This document shows, in pieces, positions 17,840 through 28,929 of a DNA stretch of 64,000 bases; position 1 is the stretch's first letter; each line of letters opens with the position of its first letter. The notes beneath the pieces were generated by a model. That model saw nothing but the letters and a program-made list of their open reading frames with translations. It made no database searches and was not told the origin of the DNA. The translations under genes were made by a program, and so were the position numbers. Location of the stretch: NCBI RefSeq assembly GCF_900070365.1, contig NZ_LN850107.1, positions 6,758,001 through 6,822,000 on the forward strand, in the 5' to 3' direction. This DNA is from Alloactinosynnema sp. L-07 (GTDB lineage: Bacteria > Actinomycetota > Actinomycetes > Mycobacteriales > Pseudonocardiaceae).

Positions 17840-17890
17840 TCAGGGCCGCCGGTCGGCGGTCCACCACAGGTTCACGTTGAGAGTTCGCAT
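17840..17890 (-). CDS. trpS leader peptide with tandem Trp codons
   Basis: A 16-residue reading frame on the minus strand encodes MRTLNVNLWWTADRRP and stops at 17840. The two adjacent TGG codons would stall a ribosome when tryptophanyl-tRNA is low. The stalled ribosome would free an upstream strand to pair with the terminator stem at 17796-17817 and let trpS be transcribed. Spacing, codon content and the following intrinsic terminator are textbook for transcription attenuation. Similar leaders have been reported before actinobacterial trp and trpS genes. Confidence 0.8.
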   Translation of the reverse strand: MRTLNVNLWWTADRRP

Positions 17891-17943
17891 CGGATCAACG
17901 GTAGCGCGCGGCGCGCGGCCCGGCAAAGGCTTACCGTGGACAC

Positions 17944-18249
17944 ATGTACGTCGTACTGATCACTTACACGGCTCCGCTGGAAGAGATCGACTATGTGCTG
18001 GCCGACCACTCCGCGTGGATCGGCAAGCAGTACGAGGCCGGGTACTTCCTGGCCTCGGGGCGTCGGGACCCGCGCACCGGCGGGGTGATCATCACCCGCC
18101 CGATGAACCGGGACAAACTCAACGCGTTGCTGGCGACCGACCCGTTCGCACTGCGCAAGCTGGCGCACTACGACGTGATCGCGTTCACCGCGACGCGGAC
18201 GGCACGTGAGCTCGCGCACTTCAACGAGGCGATCATGGAGCACCTTTAG
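17944..18249 (+). CDS. YciI family protein
   Basis: The 101-residue protein has the YciI-like ferredoxin fold: strand MYVVLITYTAP, a helix with the conserved DHSAWI, GYFLASGRRDPRTGGVII, and DPFALRKLAHYDVIAF. His and Asp in the DH pair are the presumed catalytic dyad of the family. It is divergent from the trpS leader and ends 4 bases from the stop of a small gene on the other strand. YciI homologues act on small polar substrates; the reaction here is unknown. Confidence 0.85.
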   Translation: MYVVLITYTAPLEEIDYVLADHSAWIGKQYEAGYFLASGRRDPRTGGVIITRPMNRDKLNALLATDPFALRKLAHYDVIAFTATRTARELAHFNEAIMEHL

Positions 18250-18253
18250 CGGG

Positions 18254-18412
18254 TCAGGCGGCCTTGGCCAGCTTGATCTTCGCGCGCTTGAGCGCGAGGA
18301 TCGGGCACTTCTTGCATGCCGACTTCGACCGGCAGCACTTCTTCTTCACCTTGCCCTTCTTCATCATCCGCTTGACTAAATCCGCAGGTGTCCTCGCTTT
18401 GCCGCCGCCCAT
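18254..18412 (-). CDS. 52-residue Lys/Cys-rich small protein
   Basis: The small protein is very basic (about 30% Lys/Arg). A central cysteine cluster reads CCRSKSACKKCP, preceded by KKGKVKKK and followed by a Lys/Ala-rich helix. Four Cys in a CC-x5-C-x2-C arrangement could bind a metal or an Fe-S cluster, or contact nucleic acid. I recall similar short CC...CKxCP proteins in other actinobacteria, but I cannot name a family. ATG 18412 has an AAGGG site. An iron-box-like palindrome begins 35 bases upstream, suggesting derepression under iron limitation. Confidence 0.7.
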   Translation of the reverse strand: MGGGKARTPADLVKRMMKKGKVKKKCCRSKSACKKCPILALKRAKIKLAKAA

Positions 18413-18447
18413 GTGTCGACCCTTCGTCCGCGCGCTGAATACGGCAC

Positions 18448-18466
18448 TTAGGTTAGGTTAACCTTT
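18448..18466. promoter_or_regulatory. Iron box (IdeR/DmdR/DtxR-like operator)
   Basis: TTAGGTTAGGTTAACCTTT matches the recognised IdeR/DmdR consensus TTAGGTTAGGCTAACCTAA at 16 of 19 positions. It lies 36 bases before the start of the small Lys/Cys-rich gene on the minus strand and about 150 bases before typA on the plus strand. The small gene is the more likely target. Confidence 0.65.
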
Positions 18467-18619
18467 CTTGATCGCCGCGTGGTGCTGGTCACACGGATGG
18501 ACGAGGTATCCTGGGACAGCCATTAGCAGCTCTGTCGGCTGCACCGGGCGCCCCCATCAGTGTTGACCGACGGTTGCGGGCTGCCCTTCGACGCCCGAGA
18601 AGGAACCAGGAGCACGCGC

Positions 18620-20539
<1,920 letters not shown>

Positions 20540-20553
20540 GTCGTGAAGCTCAC

Positions 20554-20589
20554 ATGGGGCGCCACCGGGACCACCCGGCGGCGCCCCAT
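20554..20589 (+). terminator. typA terminator hairpin
   Basis: ATGGGGCGCC (20554-20563) pairs perfectly with GGCGCCCCAT (20580-20589), and an inner CCGGG/CCCGG extends the stem. There is no clear T-run, as is common in high-GC actinobacteria. Confidence 0.75.
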
Positions 20590-20595
20590 TGTGGT

Positions 20596-20763
20596 TCACG
20601 AGGCCGGGAACGGCTTGATCCGAACTTGGTGGTTGTGGTCGGCGTGGGCGATCACCTCTCCGTCGACGCGCTCGCCGATGGCGGCCAGGTCGACGTCGGT
20701 GGGGAACCAGATGACCTCGGCGAGACCGGTCCTTCGATATGGCTGGGCTGTGACGCAGGGCAT
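20596..20763 (-). CDS. Possible small gene or gene remnant, 55 residues
   Basis: The 325-base gap between typA and the lpqW-like gene contains a minus-strand frame starting at ATG 20763 and ending at 20598-20596. Its codons carry the strong G/C third-position bias of true genes here, and the peptide looks protein-like (GLAEVIWFPTDVDLAAIGER, then a His/Asp-rich stretch). No family is recognised and no good ribosome site is seen. It may be a short real protein or the 3-prime end of a decayed gene. A 10-base inverted repeat (20751-20760 with 20794-20803) overlaps its start. Confidence 0.4.
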   Translation of the reverse strand: MPCVTAQPYRRTGLAEVIWFPTDVDLAAIGERVDGEVIAHADHNHQVRIKPFPAS

Positions 20764-20894
20764 ATGGGCACCATGGGGAACTCCCGGCGGCGCCCCTGCG
20801 TCATCCTGTTGGCTGAACCGAAGCGGCTAGGCCGATCCGGTGACCGGACAACGGCCGTGGGATCATGGCCGACCGGCCCAGGGGAGGAGCACGG

Positions 20895-22568
20895 GTGCGC
20901 GGTAAGAGCTGGGTACTGGCGGCGATGGCCACGGTGTGCCTCACCGCCTGCACCAACGCGCCGCCGCCGCCGCTGGTGACCAGTGAGGTCCCGCGAACCG
21001 AGGTGACCAGGCCGGTCAACCTCAAGGAAGCCGTCGTCGGGGTCGACAGCGTGGCGGGTGGCTACAACCCGCACAAGCTGTCCGACCAGTCGACCATCAG
21101 CAGCGCGCTGGCCGCCGTCATGCTGCCGTCGGTGTTCCGTGCCGCACCCGACGGCACGCCGCAGCTCGACACCACGCTGATGGTGTCGGCGCAGGTCACG
21201 CAGGCCGAGCCGTACACCGTCACCTACCGGCTGCGGCCCGAGGCGGCCTGGTCGGACGGGGCGCCCATCGCCGCGGAGGACTTCGTCTACCTGTGGGAGC
21301 AGCTGCGGGACGCGCCCGGTGTGGTGGACGGGGTCGGGTACCGGCTGATCTCCAACATCTCCGCGCGGGAGGCGGGGCGGGTGGTCGAGGTGACCTTCGC
21401 CAAGCCCTACCCCGGCTGGCGATCGCTGTTCTCCTCGCTGCTGCCCGCGCACCTGGTCAAGGACGTCCCCGGCGGCTGGGCGAACGTGCTGCGCGACAAC
21501 TTCCCGGTCACCGGGGGGCCGTTGGCGATCAAGTCGATCGACCGCGACCGCGGTGAGATGATCCTCGAACGCAACGACCGCTACTGGGGCCCGCCCGCCG
21601 CGCTCGACCGGATCGTGCTGCGCAAGGGGGACGGCACGAGCATCGCCGGGGCGCTCAAGGCCGGGCACAGCCAACTCGCGCTCACCGCTCTCGACGCCGC
21701 GGGCATCGGGGCCGTCGGGACGCTGGAGTCCGCCGTCGCCCGGCAGACCGTGGCCCGCCCGGTTGTCGCGACGGTGCTGCTGCGGCCCATCAGCCCGGCC
21801 ATGGCCGACTCCCGGATCCGGGCGGCGGTGGCCGCCGTCGTCGACCGGGCCGCGCTGGTCAAGGTCGGCACCGGCGGTGGCGCCGCGTCGACCATGCAGG
21901 CCAACGCGCAGGTCCTCGCGCCGAGCGTGCCCGGCTACGTGGCCACCGGTCCCGGCCCAGGGCCGGACCCCGCGCGCGCGGAGAGCCTGTTCGCCGAGGC
22001 CGGGTTCACCCGCATCGCCGGGATCTGGACCTCGCCCGTCGCGCCGCTGAACCTGGTCATCGCCGCGCCCGCGGACCATCCCGCCTACGTCGAGATGGCC
22101 AAGGAACTGCAGCGGCAAATGACCGCGGCCGGAGTGTCCTCGCGGGTGGTCACGCCCGACGCCGCCGAGCTGTTCACCACCCTGCCCGCCGTCGCGTCCG
22201 CGACCGACCAGGTCGACCTCATCGTCGCGCCACTGCCCGCGGGCGGCGACCCGGCGACCGCGCTGGCCACCCGCTTCGGCTGCCGTCCCGGCCCGGACGA
22301 GTCGCCCGCGCCGGTCCCCGCCAACCCGATCGGCTTCTGCGATCCCGCCGTGCAGCCCACCATCGACGCCGCCATGACCGGCACCGTGCCGCTGGCCGAC
22401 GCGCTGGCCCAGTTGGAGCCTCTGCTGTGGGGGCGGAACTTGACTCTCCCGCTGTACCAGGAAGTCGATGATCTTGTCGTGCGCACCGACATGTCCGGCG
22501 TGACCCCCGGTGCGCCGCTGGCGAGCCCGTTCCTCGGGGCCGCCGCGTGGCGCCGCGTGGCCAAGTGA
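20895..22568 (+). CDS. LpqW-like lipoprotein, solute-binding family 5
   Basis: The 557-residue lipoprotein has a hydrophobic leader and the lipobox CLTAC (Cys about residue 17). The body is an SBP_bac_5 fold with characteristic segments such as YRLRPEAAWSDGAPIAAEDFVYLW. It has no transporter genes of its own, and its place next to typA matches LpqW (Rv1166), which in mycobacteria directs PIM/LAM synthesis rather than uptake. GTG 20895 follows GGGGAGGAGC. The function is inferred from synteny; an oligopeptide-binding role is the alternative. Confidence 0.75.
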   Translation: MRGKSWVLAAMATVCLTACTNAPPPPLVTSEVPRTEVTRPVNLKEAVVGVDSVAGGYNPHKLSDQSTISSALAAVMLPSVFRAAPDGTPQLDTTLMVSAQVTQAEPYTVTYRLRPEAAWSDGAPIAAEDFVYLWEQLRDAPGVVDGVGYRLISNISAREAGRVVEVTFAKPYPGWRSLFSSLLPAHLVKDVPGGWANVLRDNFPVTGGPLAIKSIDRDRGEMILERNDRYWGPPAALDRIVLRKGDGTSIAGALKAGHSQLALTALDAAGIGAVGTLESAVARQTVARPVVATVLLRPISPAMADSRIRAAVAAVVDRAALVKVGTGGGAASTMQANAQVLAPSVPGYVATGPGPGPDPARAESLFAEAGFTRIAGIWTSPVAPLNLVIAAPADHPAYVEMAKELQRQMTAAGVSSRVVTPDAAELFTTLPAVASATDQVDLIVAPLPAGGDPATALATRFGCRPGPDESPAPVPANPIGFCDPAVQPTIDAAMTGTVPLADALAQLEPLLWGRNLTLPLYQEVDDLVVRTDMSGVTPGAPLASPFLGAAAWRRVAK

Positions 22569-22569
22569 C

Positions 22570-22604
22570 CTGAGTCACTCAGAGTTACAGAGTTTATGCT
22601 CTGT
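22570..22604. promoter_or_regulatory. Two adjacent palindromes before the peptide-transporter operon
   Basis: CTGAG-TCA-CTCAG (22570-22582) directly follows the lpqW-like stop, and ACAGAG-N6-CTCTGT (22587-22592 with 22599-22604) comes next. Together they could end the upstream transcript or act as operator sites for the dpp operon, which begins 200 bases later. The rest of the 235-base spacer has no gene. Confidence 0.45.
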
Positions 22605-22803
22605 GTACCGGCTGGTAACGGTCACGTTGCGTGTAGTCGCCTGGCGGTCACCCTTTGGTCACGATCGACGGTCTGGAGATGACCCAGCGCGTCGGCGTTC
22701 CTAGCGTCCCCCCTTAGTACGCCGCCCAACGGTCGTTGGGGGCGTGATGGGTAGGCCGTGGCCAGTCGGACCGACTGCGTCAGGCCTCGCGCTAGGAGGG
22801 CAC

Positions 22804-24612
22804 GTGTCTATTAGGAAATCCACTCTGTCCGCGTTCGCGGCAGTAGTCGGTACGTCGCTCGTGCTGAGCGCCTGTGGCGGGACCACCGATGGTGGTGGCG
22901 GCGGCGGGGCGACCGAGCCGACCGGCGACATCGCGGCCATGGCCATCGCCAAGGGCGAGTCGGGCGACACCTACACCTCCCCCGAGGTGGCCCAGTCGGA
23001 CGCGACATTCGTCGTCTCGAGTGACAACCCGTTCACCGCGTACAACAACGCCGCGGCCGACGCCAACAACTCGTACAACACCTTCGCGCTGATCAAGGTG
23101 CTCTCTGGGGCTTACCTGCTCGACGGCAACAACAAGGTGCTGCTCAACAAAGACGTGATGGAGTCCGTCGAGGTCACCGCCACCTCGCCGAGCCAGGTCG
23201 TGACGTGGAAGATCAAGGAAGGCATCACCTGGTCCGACGGCGAGGCCTGGGACTGTGACGACTTCTACCTCGCGTGGCTGTCGCAGACCGGCAAGGCCAA
23301 GGACGCCGAGGACAACGACATCTTCACCGCGGCGGGCACCACGGGCTACGAGCAGATCGGCAAGGTCGAGTGCCCGAAGCCGACCGAGGTGGTCACCACC
23401 TTCGACTCGCCGTTCCCGGACTACAAGAGCCTGTTCGGCATCTCCACTGACATCCTCCCCGCGCACGTGCTGGAGAAGGCGACCGGCGTCGCGGACGTCA
23501 CCAAGCTGACCCCGACCGGTGGCGACGCCGCCGCGTTGGCCAAGGTGGCCGACTTCTGGAAGACGAAGTGGAACGGTTTCGACGCCGCGCTCATGCCGGG
23601 GTCGGCCCAGTACACGATCACCGCCTTCGAGGAGAACAACTCGATCACCCTCGAGCGCAACCCGAAGTGGAATGCCAAGCCCGGTGGCCCGGCCAAGATC
23701 GTGCTGCGCGGCATCTCCGACCAGGTGGCCCAGGCCCAGGCGCTGGAGAACGGCGAGGTCCAGGTCAACTCGATGGCCCAGCCCGACGCCAACGCCGCCG
23801 AGCGGCTGCGCGGACTCAAGTCCCAGGGCGTGATCTTCGGCGCGGCCAACGGCCTGGCGTTCGAGCACTTCGACCTCAACTTCAAGAACAAGTGGCTGGC
23901 CGACCAGGCCGTGCGCAAGGCGTTCATGCAGTGCGTCAACCGCGAGGAGCTGGCCAACAAGCTGATCCGCCCGGTGCTGGAGAACGCCAAGCCGCTGGGC
24001 AGCCTCGCGTTCTTCCAGGGCGAGGACGGCTACGTCGACAACTACGCGCAGTACAAGGGCGACGCGGCTGAGGCCAAGAAGACCCTCGAAGGCGCCGGCT
24101 ACACCTTCGGTGGCGACGGTGTCGCCACCAAGGGCGGCGAGAAGGTCTCGCTGAAGATCAGCCACACCGACATCCCGCGCCGCAAGCAGACCGTCGAGCT
24201 GGTCCAGTCCCAGTGCAAGGCCGCGGGCCTGGAGATCGTCGACGACACCGACCCCAAGTTCCTCGCCGACCGGGTCAGCAAGGGCGACTACGACATCGCG
24301 CTGTTCGCGTGGTCGTCGGCGCCGTTCAAGTCCAGCCTGAAGTCGATCTACGAGACCAAGGGTGGACAGAACTGGTCGGCCTACACCAACACCAAGGTCG
24401 ACGCCGCGTTCAAGGACGCCAACAGCAACCTGGACGTGGCCGCGGGGCGCAAGTCCCTGGCCGAGGCGGACAAGATGATCGCCGAGGACAACTACTCCCT
24501 GCCGCTGTACCAGCTGCCGAACATGTGGGCGTTCAAGGGGATCGACAAGGTCTATTTCCAGTCGTACAACGGCGCGCTGTGGAACGCCAACGAGTGGGTC
24601 AAGACCTCGTAG
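22804..24612 (+). CDS. Peptide ABC transporter substrate-binding lipoprotein
   Basis: The 602-residue family 5 solute-binding lipoprotein has a signal peptide with lipobox LSAC (Cys about residue 22), a Gly-rich linker, and domains with WKIKEGITWSDGEAWDCDDF and the C-terminal DNYSLPLYQLPNMWAF. It captures oligo/dipeptides or similar ligands for the permeases that follow. GTG 22804 has an AGGAGGG site. A strong hairpin separates it from the permease genes, which would give more binding protein than membrane components. Confidence 0.9.
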   Translation: MSIRKSTLSAFAAVVGTSLVLSACGGTTDGGGGGGATEPTGDIAAMAIAKGESGDTYTSPEVAQSDATFVVSSDNPFTAYNNAAADANNSYNTFALIKVLSGAYLLDGNNKVLLNKDVMESVEVTATSPSQVVTWKIKEGITWSDGEAWDCDDFYLAWLSQTGKAKDAEDNDIFTAAGTTGYEQIGKVECPKPTEVVTTFDSPFPDYKSLFGISTDILPAHVLEKATGVADVTKLTPTGGDAAALAKVADFWKTKWNGFDAALMPGSAQYTITAFEENNSITLERNPKWNAKPGGPAKIVLRGISDQVAQAQALENGEVQVNSMAQPDANAAERLRGLKSQGVIFGAANGLAFEHFDLNFKNKWLADQAVRKAFMQCVNREELANKLIRPVLENAKPLGSLAFFQGEDGYVDNYAQYKGDAAEAKKTLEGAGYTFGGDGVATKGGEKVSLKISHTDIPRRKQTVELVQSQCKAAGLEIVDDTDPKFLADRVSKGDYDIALFAWSSAPFKSSLKSIYETKGGQNWSAYTNTKVDAAFKDANSNLDVAAGRKSLAEADKMIAEDNYSLPLYQLPNMWAFKGIDKVYFQSYNGALWNANEWVKTS

Positions 24613-24649
24613 CCGATCCGCCGCACCAGCGCGGCTGATCTGGTCGACA

Positions 24650-24680
24650 CGGAGGGGCCGGACCACGTCCGGCCCCTCCG
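24650..24680 (+). terminator. Intra-operon hairpin after the binding-protein gene
   Basis: A perfect 14-base stem (24650-24663 with 24667-24680) and a 3-base loop lie in the 160-base spacer between the binding-protein and first permease genes. It probably works as a partial terminator or 3-prime stabiliser. Confidence 0.75.
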
Positions 24681-24771
24681 CTTGGGCATCTGACCTGGCA
24701 GGACGCACACTTGCCTGGTCAGGGATCGAGCCGGCTCACCCAGCCGCCTGGGCCCCACCTAGGAGTACCCC

Positions 24772-25770
24772 GTGTTCCGTTACATCATCCGACGGCTGCT
24801 GATCTCCGTACCGCTACTGGCGGTCGGCAGCTTCCTCACCTTCCTCATGGTCTCCGCGTCGGGAAACCCGGTCGCCGAGTTGCGCGCCAAGCCTGGCGTG
24901 AGCGAGGCGACGATCCGCGCGCTGGAGGCCGAACTCGGCTTGAACAAGCCGATCCTGCTTCGCTACTGGGACTGGATCGTCGACTTCGTGCAGGGCGACT
25001 GGGGCACCAGCGTCGCGCTGGGCGCGGCGCGCGCCGAGGTCTTCCCGGAGGTCTCGCGTGCCCTGTGGGTCACCGCCCGCCTGGTCATCGGCGCCGAACT
25101 GCTCGCGATCGTCCTCGGTGTCAGCGTCGGCGTCCTCGCCGCGGTCAAGCAGTATTCGATCTTCGACTACCTCGCGACCTCGACGGCGTTCCTGATGTTC
25201 TCGATGCCGATCTTCTGCGTGGCGGTGATCCTCAAGAACTACGGCATCAAGTTCAACAACGTGCTTGAGAGCCTGGGCATGGACCGCTGGCTGAGCACGG
25301 TCAGCCCGGCGGCGGGCGGCTTCCAAGGATCGTTCGGCGACCAGGTGTTCCAGTACACCGGCACCTATCTGCTGCCGACCCTGAGTCTCATGCTGATCAG
25401 CTTCGCCGCCTACAGCCGGTTCCAGCGCGCATCGATGCTGGAGACGCTGCACTCGGACTACGTGCGCACCGCCAAGGCCAAGGGCATCTCCCAGCGCCGG
25501 GTGATCTTCCGGCACGCGTTCCGCAACGCGATGATCCCGGTGACCACGCTGTTCTCGCTCAACGCCGCCGCGCTGCTCGCGGGCGCGATCGTCACCGAGA
25601 CGGTGTTCGGCTGGAAAGGCATGGGCGCGCTGCTCGTGCAGAGCGTCCGCTCGTTCGACACCCCGATGCTGATGGGCTGGCTGATGGTCACCGCCACCCT
25701 GGTCGTCGTGTTCAACCTGGTCGCCGACGTGATGTACGGCTTCCTCGACCCGAGGATTCGCCTTGGTTAA
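24772..25770 (+). CDS. Peptide ABC transporter permease (DppB/OppB type)
   Basis: The 332-residue protein has six membrane segments and the binding-protein-dependent transport signature (about residues 225-260, KAKGISQRRVIFRHAFRNA), the EAA loop that docks the ATPases. The N-terminus MFRYIIRRLLISVPLLAVGSF is the classic first helix of OppB/DppB proteins. GTG 24772 follows AGGAG. It pairs with the DppC-type permease in the next gene, with which it overlaps by 8 bases. Confidence 0.93.
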   Translation: MFRYIIRRLLISVPLLAVGSFLTFLMVSASGNPVAELRAKPGVSEATIRALEAELGLNKPILLRYWDWIVDFVQGDWGTSVALGAARAEVFPEVSRALWVTARLVIGAELLAIVLGVSVGVLAAVKQYSIFDYLATSTAFLMFSMPIFCVAVILKNYGIKFNNVLESLGMDRWLSTVSPAAGGFQGSFGDQVFQYTGTYLLPTLSLMLISFAAYSRFQRASMLETLHSDYVRTAKAKGISQRRVIFRHAFRNAMIPVTTLFSLNAAALLAGAIVTETVFGWKGMGALLVQSVRSFDTPMLMGWLMVTATLVVVFNLVADVMYGFLDPRIRLG

Positions 25771-26671
25771 TCCACTTCCCACCCCAGCGGCAGGCCGGAC
25801 CAGCGACTTCGACGCCACGAAGGCGCGCAAGCAGAGCACGCTGATCCTCGGCCGGTTCTTCCGGCACCGGCTCGCCGTCGGCAGCCTGGTCATGTTCGTG
25901 CTGATCGTCGCCTTCGGGTTCCTCGGTCCGCTGTTCTGGACGATCTCGGTCGACGACACCAGCAGCCGCGGCTACCTGCCGCCCAGCGCCGACCACCCGC
26001 TCGGCACCATCCAGACCGGCAAGGACATGCTCGCCCAGCTCATCCGCGGCACCCGGCTGTCGGTGCAGATCGCGCTGGTCGTGGCGTTCGGCTCGACGTT
26101 CGTCGGGGTCGTCCTCGGCGCGCTGGGCGGCTACCTGCGCGGTTTCACCGACAACGTCATCGGGCGGTTCACCGACCTTATGTTGATCCTGCCGCAGATC
26201 GCGGTCGCCGCGATCCTGGTCCGCGGACTCAACGGCAGCTGGTACACCGTGGCACTGATCCTCGCCGCGTTCGGCTGGATGTCGGTCGCCCGGATCACCC
26301 GCGGCGAGACGCTGTCGCTGTCGCAGCGGGAGTTCATCGAGGCGGCGCGCGCGTCGGGCGCGGGCACCCGGTGGGTGATCTTCCGGCATCTGATCCCGAA
26401 CATGATCGGCAGCATCACGGTCAACGCCACGCTCGCCGTCGCGACCGCTGTCCTGGCGGAGGCGGCGCTGTCGTTCATCGGGCTCGGCGTGCGGTCCCCG
26501 GACACCTCGCTCGGCCTGATCATCAGCGAGAACTACTCGCAGATCACCCTGCGGCCCTGGTTGTTCTGGGGTCCGTTCGTGATCATCGTGCTGCTCTCCC
26601 TCGCGGTGAACTTCATCGGCGACGGCCTGCGCGACGCGTTCGACCCGAGGCAGACGAAGGTGCGTGCATAG
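25763..26671 (+). CDS. Peptide ABC transporter permease (DppC/OppC type)
   Basis: The 302-residue second permease has an N-terminal cytoplasmic tail, a first membrane segment near residues 38-60, the conserved HPLGTIQTGKDMLAQLIRGTRLS region of OppC/DppC and the EAA loop ARASGAGTRWVIFRHLIPN. The start is TTG 25763, supported by a GAGGA site 7 bases upstream and an 8-base overlap with the preceding permease. It completes the inner-membrane channel of the importer. Confidence 0.93.
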   Translation: MVNPLPTPAAGRTSDFDATKARKQSTLILGRFFRHRLAVGSLVMFVLIVAFGFLGPLFWTISVDDTSSRGYLPPSADHPLGTIQTGKDMLAQLIRGTRLSVQIALVVAFGSTFVGVVLGALGGYLRGFTDNVIGRFTDLMLILPQIAVAAILVRGLNGSWYTVALILAAFGWMSVARITRGETLSLSQREFIEAARASGAGTRWVIFRHLIPNMIGSITVNATLAVATAVLAEAALSFIGLGVRSPDTSLGLIISENYSQITLRPWLFWGPFVIIVLLSLAVNFIGDGLRDAFDPRQTKVRA

Positions 26672-26712
26672 ATGTCGAGAGTCTCCTGTTGGCAGCGGAA
26701 GGTGCGTGCCTG

Positions 26713-27864
26713 ATGTCCACTGTGTCAATTAACAGCACCATGACCGACACCGTCCTCGCGGTCGAGAACCTGTCCGTCACCTTCCCCACCGACGACGGGA
26801 ACGTCCGCGCGGTCCGCGACGTGTCCTACACCCTGCGCCCGCGCGAGGTGCTCGGCATCGTCGGCGAGTCCGGCTCCGGCAAGTCCGTCTCGTCCATGGC
26901 GATCATGGGCCTGCTGCCGGACAACGCCAAGGTCACCGGCTCGATCCGCTACCGCGACCGCGAACTTGTCGGCCAGTCATACAAGCAGCTGCAGAGCGTG
27001 CGCAACAACGGCGTCGCGATGATCTTCCAGGACCCGATGACCTCGCTGAACCCGGTGTTCACCATCGGCTGGCAGCTCGCTGAGGCCTACCGGGCCCACC
27101 ACTCGGTGTCGAAGAAGGCCGCGTGGGCCAAGGCCGTCGAGGCACTGGAACTGGTCGGCATCCCGCAGCCCGACCGGCGCGCGGCGCAGTACCCGCACGA
27201 GTTCTCCGGCGGCATGCGCCAGCGCGTGGTGATCGCGATGGCGATCATCAACGATCCGGACGTGATCATCGCCGACGAGCCGACCACCGCGCTCGACGTG
27301 ACCGTGCAGGCCCAGATCCTGGAGACGCTGCTGCGGATCCGGGACGAGACGAGCGCGGCCATCGTGATGATCACCCACGACCTCGGGGTCGTGGCGGGCA
27401 TGGTCGACCGCGTCCAGGTCATGTACGGCGGCACGGTCGTGGAGGCCGCGCCGGTCGACGGCCTGTTCGAGCACCCGCGGATGCCCTACACCGTGGGCCT
27501 GCTCGGCTCGCTGCCCAACCCCGCGACCCTGGGCAAGCGGCTCACCCCGATCAAGGGCACGCCGCCGTCGCTGATCAACCTGCCGACCGGCTGCGCGTTC
27601 TCCCCGCGCTGCCCGCTGGTCATCGACGCGTGCCGGGAGACCGAGCCGCGGCTGATGCCCGCCGACGGGCGCTCGCATTTCACCCGCTGCCACCGCTGGC
27701 AGCACCTGGCCTCCCTGCCGCGCCCGCAGGCGCTGTTCGAACACGAGGAGATCGGCACGGTGGAGAACCCCGCCGCGCTGACCGCCATGGACCACGACAT
27801 GCCGGTCGCCGAAGACCTGGCCGTCGTGGAGGAGCGCCGGTACCAGGAAAGGCCGAACTCATGA
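26713..27864 (+). CDS. Peptide ABC transporter ATPase (DppD/OppD type)
   Basis: The 383-residue ATPase has Walker [10 protein letters not shown]-loop [16 protein letters not shown], signature FSGGMRQR, Walker [13 protein letters not shown] and the H-loop MITHD. The C-terminal oligopeptide-transporter extension carries the cysteines [14 protein letters not shown] that in this family can bind an Fe-S cluster, plus a further CH. ATG 26713 is taken as the start; an alternative ATG at 26740 lacks a ribosome site. The unusual 41-base gap after the permease contains a GGAAGG site. Confidence 0.93.
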   Translation: MSTVSINSTMTDTVLAVENLSVTFPTDDGNVRAVRDVSYTLRPREVLGIVGESGSGKSVSSMAIMGLLPDNAKVTGSIRYRDRELVGQSYKQLQSVRNNGVAMIFQDPMTSLNPVFTIGWQLAEAYRAHHSVSKKAAWAKAVEALELVGIPQPDRRAAQYPHEFSGGMRQRVVIAMAIINDPDVIIADEPTTALDVTVQAQILETLLRIRDETSAAIVMITHDLGVVAGMVDRVQVMYGGTVVEAAPVDGLFEHPRMPYTVGLLGSLPNPATLGKRLTPIKGTPPSLINLPTGCAFSPRCPLVIDACRETEPRLMPADGRSHFTRCHRWQHLASLPRPQALFEHEEIGTVENPAALTAMDHDMPVAEDLAVVEERRYQERPNS

Positions 27865-28889
27865 CCAACCCCGCCATGGCCGCCCGGACCCAGGCGGCAG
27901 CGGGCACCGCGCCGCTGCTGGAAGTCCGGGACCTGGTCAAGTCGTTCCCGGTGCGCGGGGGCGGCATCATCCCGCGGGTCGTCGGGCATGTGCAGGCCGT
28001 CTCCGGGGTCAGCTTCACGCTGCACCAGGGGGAGACGCTCGGCCTGGTCGGCGAGTCCGGCTGCGGCAAGTCGACCACCGGCCGGGCCATCCTGCAGCTG
28101 CACAAGCCGACCTCGGGCTCGGTGCGGTTCGAGGGCACGGAGCTGACCAAGCTCAGCGCCAAGCAGATGCGACCCATCCGCCGGGACATGCAGATCGTCT
28201 TCCAGGACCCGTACGCCTCCCTGGACCCGCGCTGGCAGGTCAACGACGTCGTCGCGGAGCCGCTGCGGCTGCACGGCCGCGGCGAGAACGTGCAGCGGCG
28301 GGTCGACGAGCTGCTCGAACTGGTCGGGCTCAACCCCGAGCACCGCAACCGGTACCCGCACGAGTTCTCCGGCGGCCAGCGCCAGCGCATCGGCATCGCC
28401 AGGGCGCTGGCCCTTGACCCGAAGCTGATCGTGCTCGACGAGCCGGTGTCCGCGCTCGATGTCTCGGTGCAGGCGGGCGTGGTGAACCTGCTGGAGGAAC
28501 TCCAGCAGCGCCTCGGGCTGACCTACCTGTTCGTCGCCCACGACCTGTCGGTGGTCCGGCACATCTCGCACCGGGTAGCGGTGATGTACCTGGGCAAGAT
28601 CGTCGAGATCGGCGACCGGAGGTCCATCTACGAGCGGCCGACGCACCCGTACACCCAGGCCCTGCTGTCCGCGGTGCCCGTGCCCGACCCCAAGCGGGAG
28701 CGGCAGCGCAAGCGCATCGTGCTCACCGGCGACGTGCCCAGTCCGGTCAACCCGCCGTCGGGCTGCCGGTTCCGGACGCGCTGCTGGAAGGCCCAGGAGA
28801 TCTGCGCGGTGGAAGAGCCGCCGCTGGTGCGCCACGGCGCGACGTTCTCCGCGTGCCACTTCGCCGAGGAGCGCAGCGTCCTGCCGTAG
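27861..28889 (+). CDS. Peptide ABC transporter ATPase (DppF/OppF type)
   Basis: The 342-residue partner ATPase has Walker [10 protein letters not shown]-loop [13 protein letters not shown], signature FSGGQRQR, Walker [13 protein letters not shown] and H-loop AHD, with the C-terminal [14 protein letters not shown] cysteine pattern of the OppF group. ATG 27861 overlaps the stop of the DppD-type gene (ATGA). It is the last gene of the five-gene importer and is followed by a strong hairpin. Confidence 0.93.
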   Translation: MTNPAMAARTQAAAGTAPLLEVRDLVKSFPVRGGGIIPRVVGHVQAVSGVSFTLHQGETLGLVGESGCGKSTTGRAILQLHKPTSGSVRFEGTELTKLSAKQMRPIRRDMQIVFQDPYASLDPRWQVNDVVAEPLRLHGRGENVQRRVDELLELVGLNPEHRNRYPHEFSGGQRQRIGIARALALDPKLIVLDEPVSALDVSVQAGVVNLLEELQQRLGLTYLFVAHDLSVVRHISHRVAVMYLGKIVEIGDRRSIYERPTHPYTQALLSAVPVPDPKRERQRKRIVLTGDVPSPVNPPSGCRFRTRCWKAQEICAVEEPPLVRHGATFSACHFAEERSVLP

Positions 28890-28929
28890 GGTGTGGCGGT
28901 CGGGGGACCTCTTCCCCCGTTGGTCGTCC

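Noticed and set aside
17754..17867. N-terminal extension of trpS from 17867
   Set aside because: It would run through the attenuator terminator and overlap the leader peptide; ATG 17753 has a strong ribosome site.
22792..24708. Minus-strand 638-codon open frame
   Set aside because: Antisense to the peptide-binding lipoprotein, with no family resemblance.
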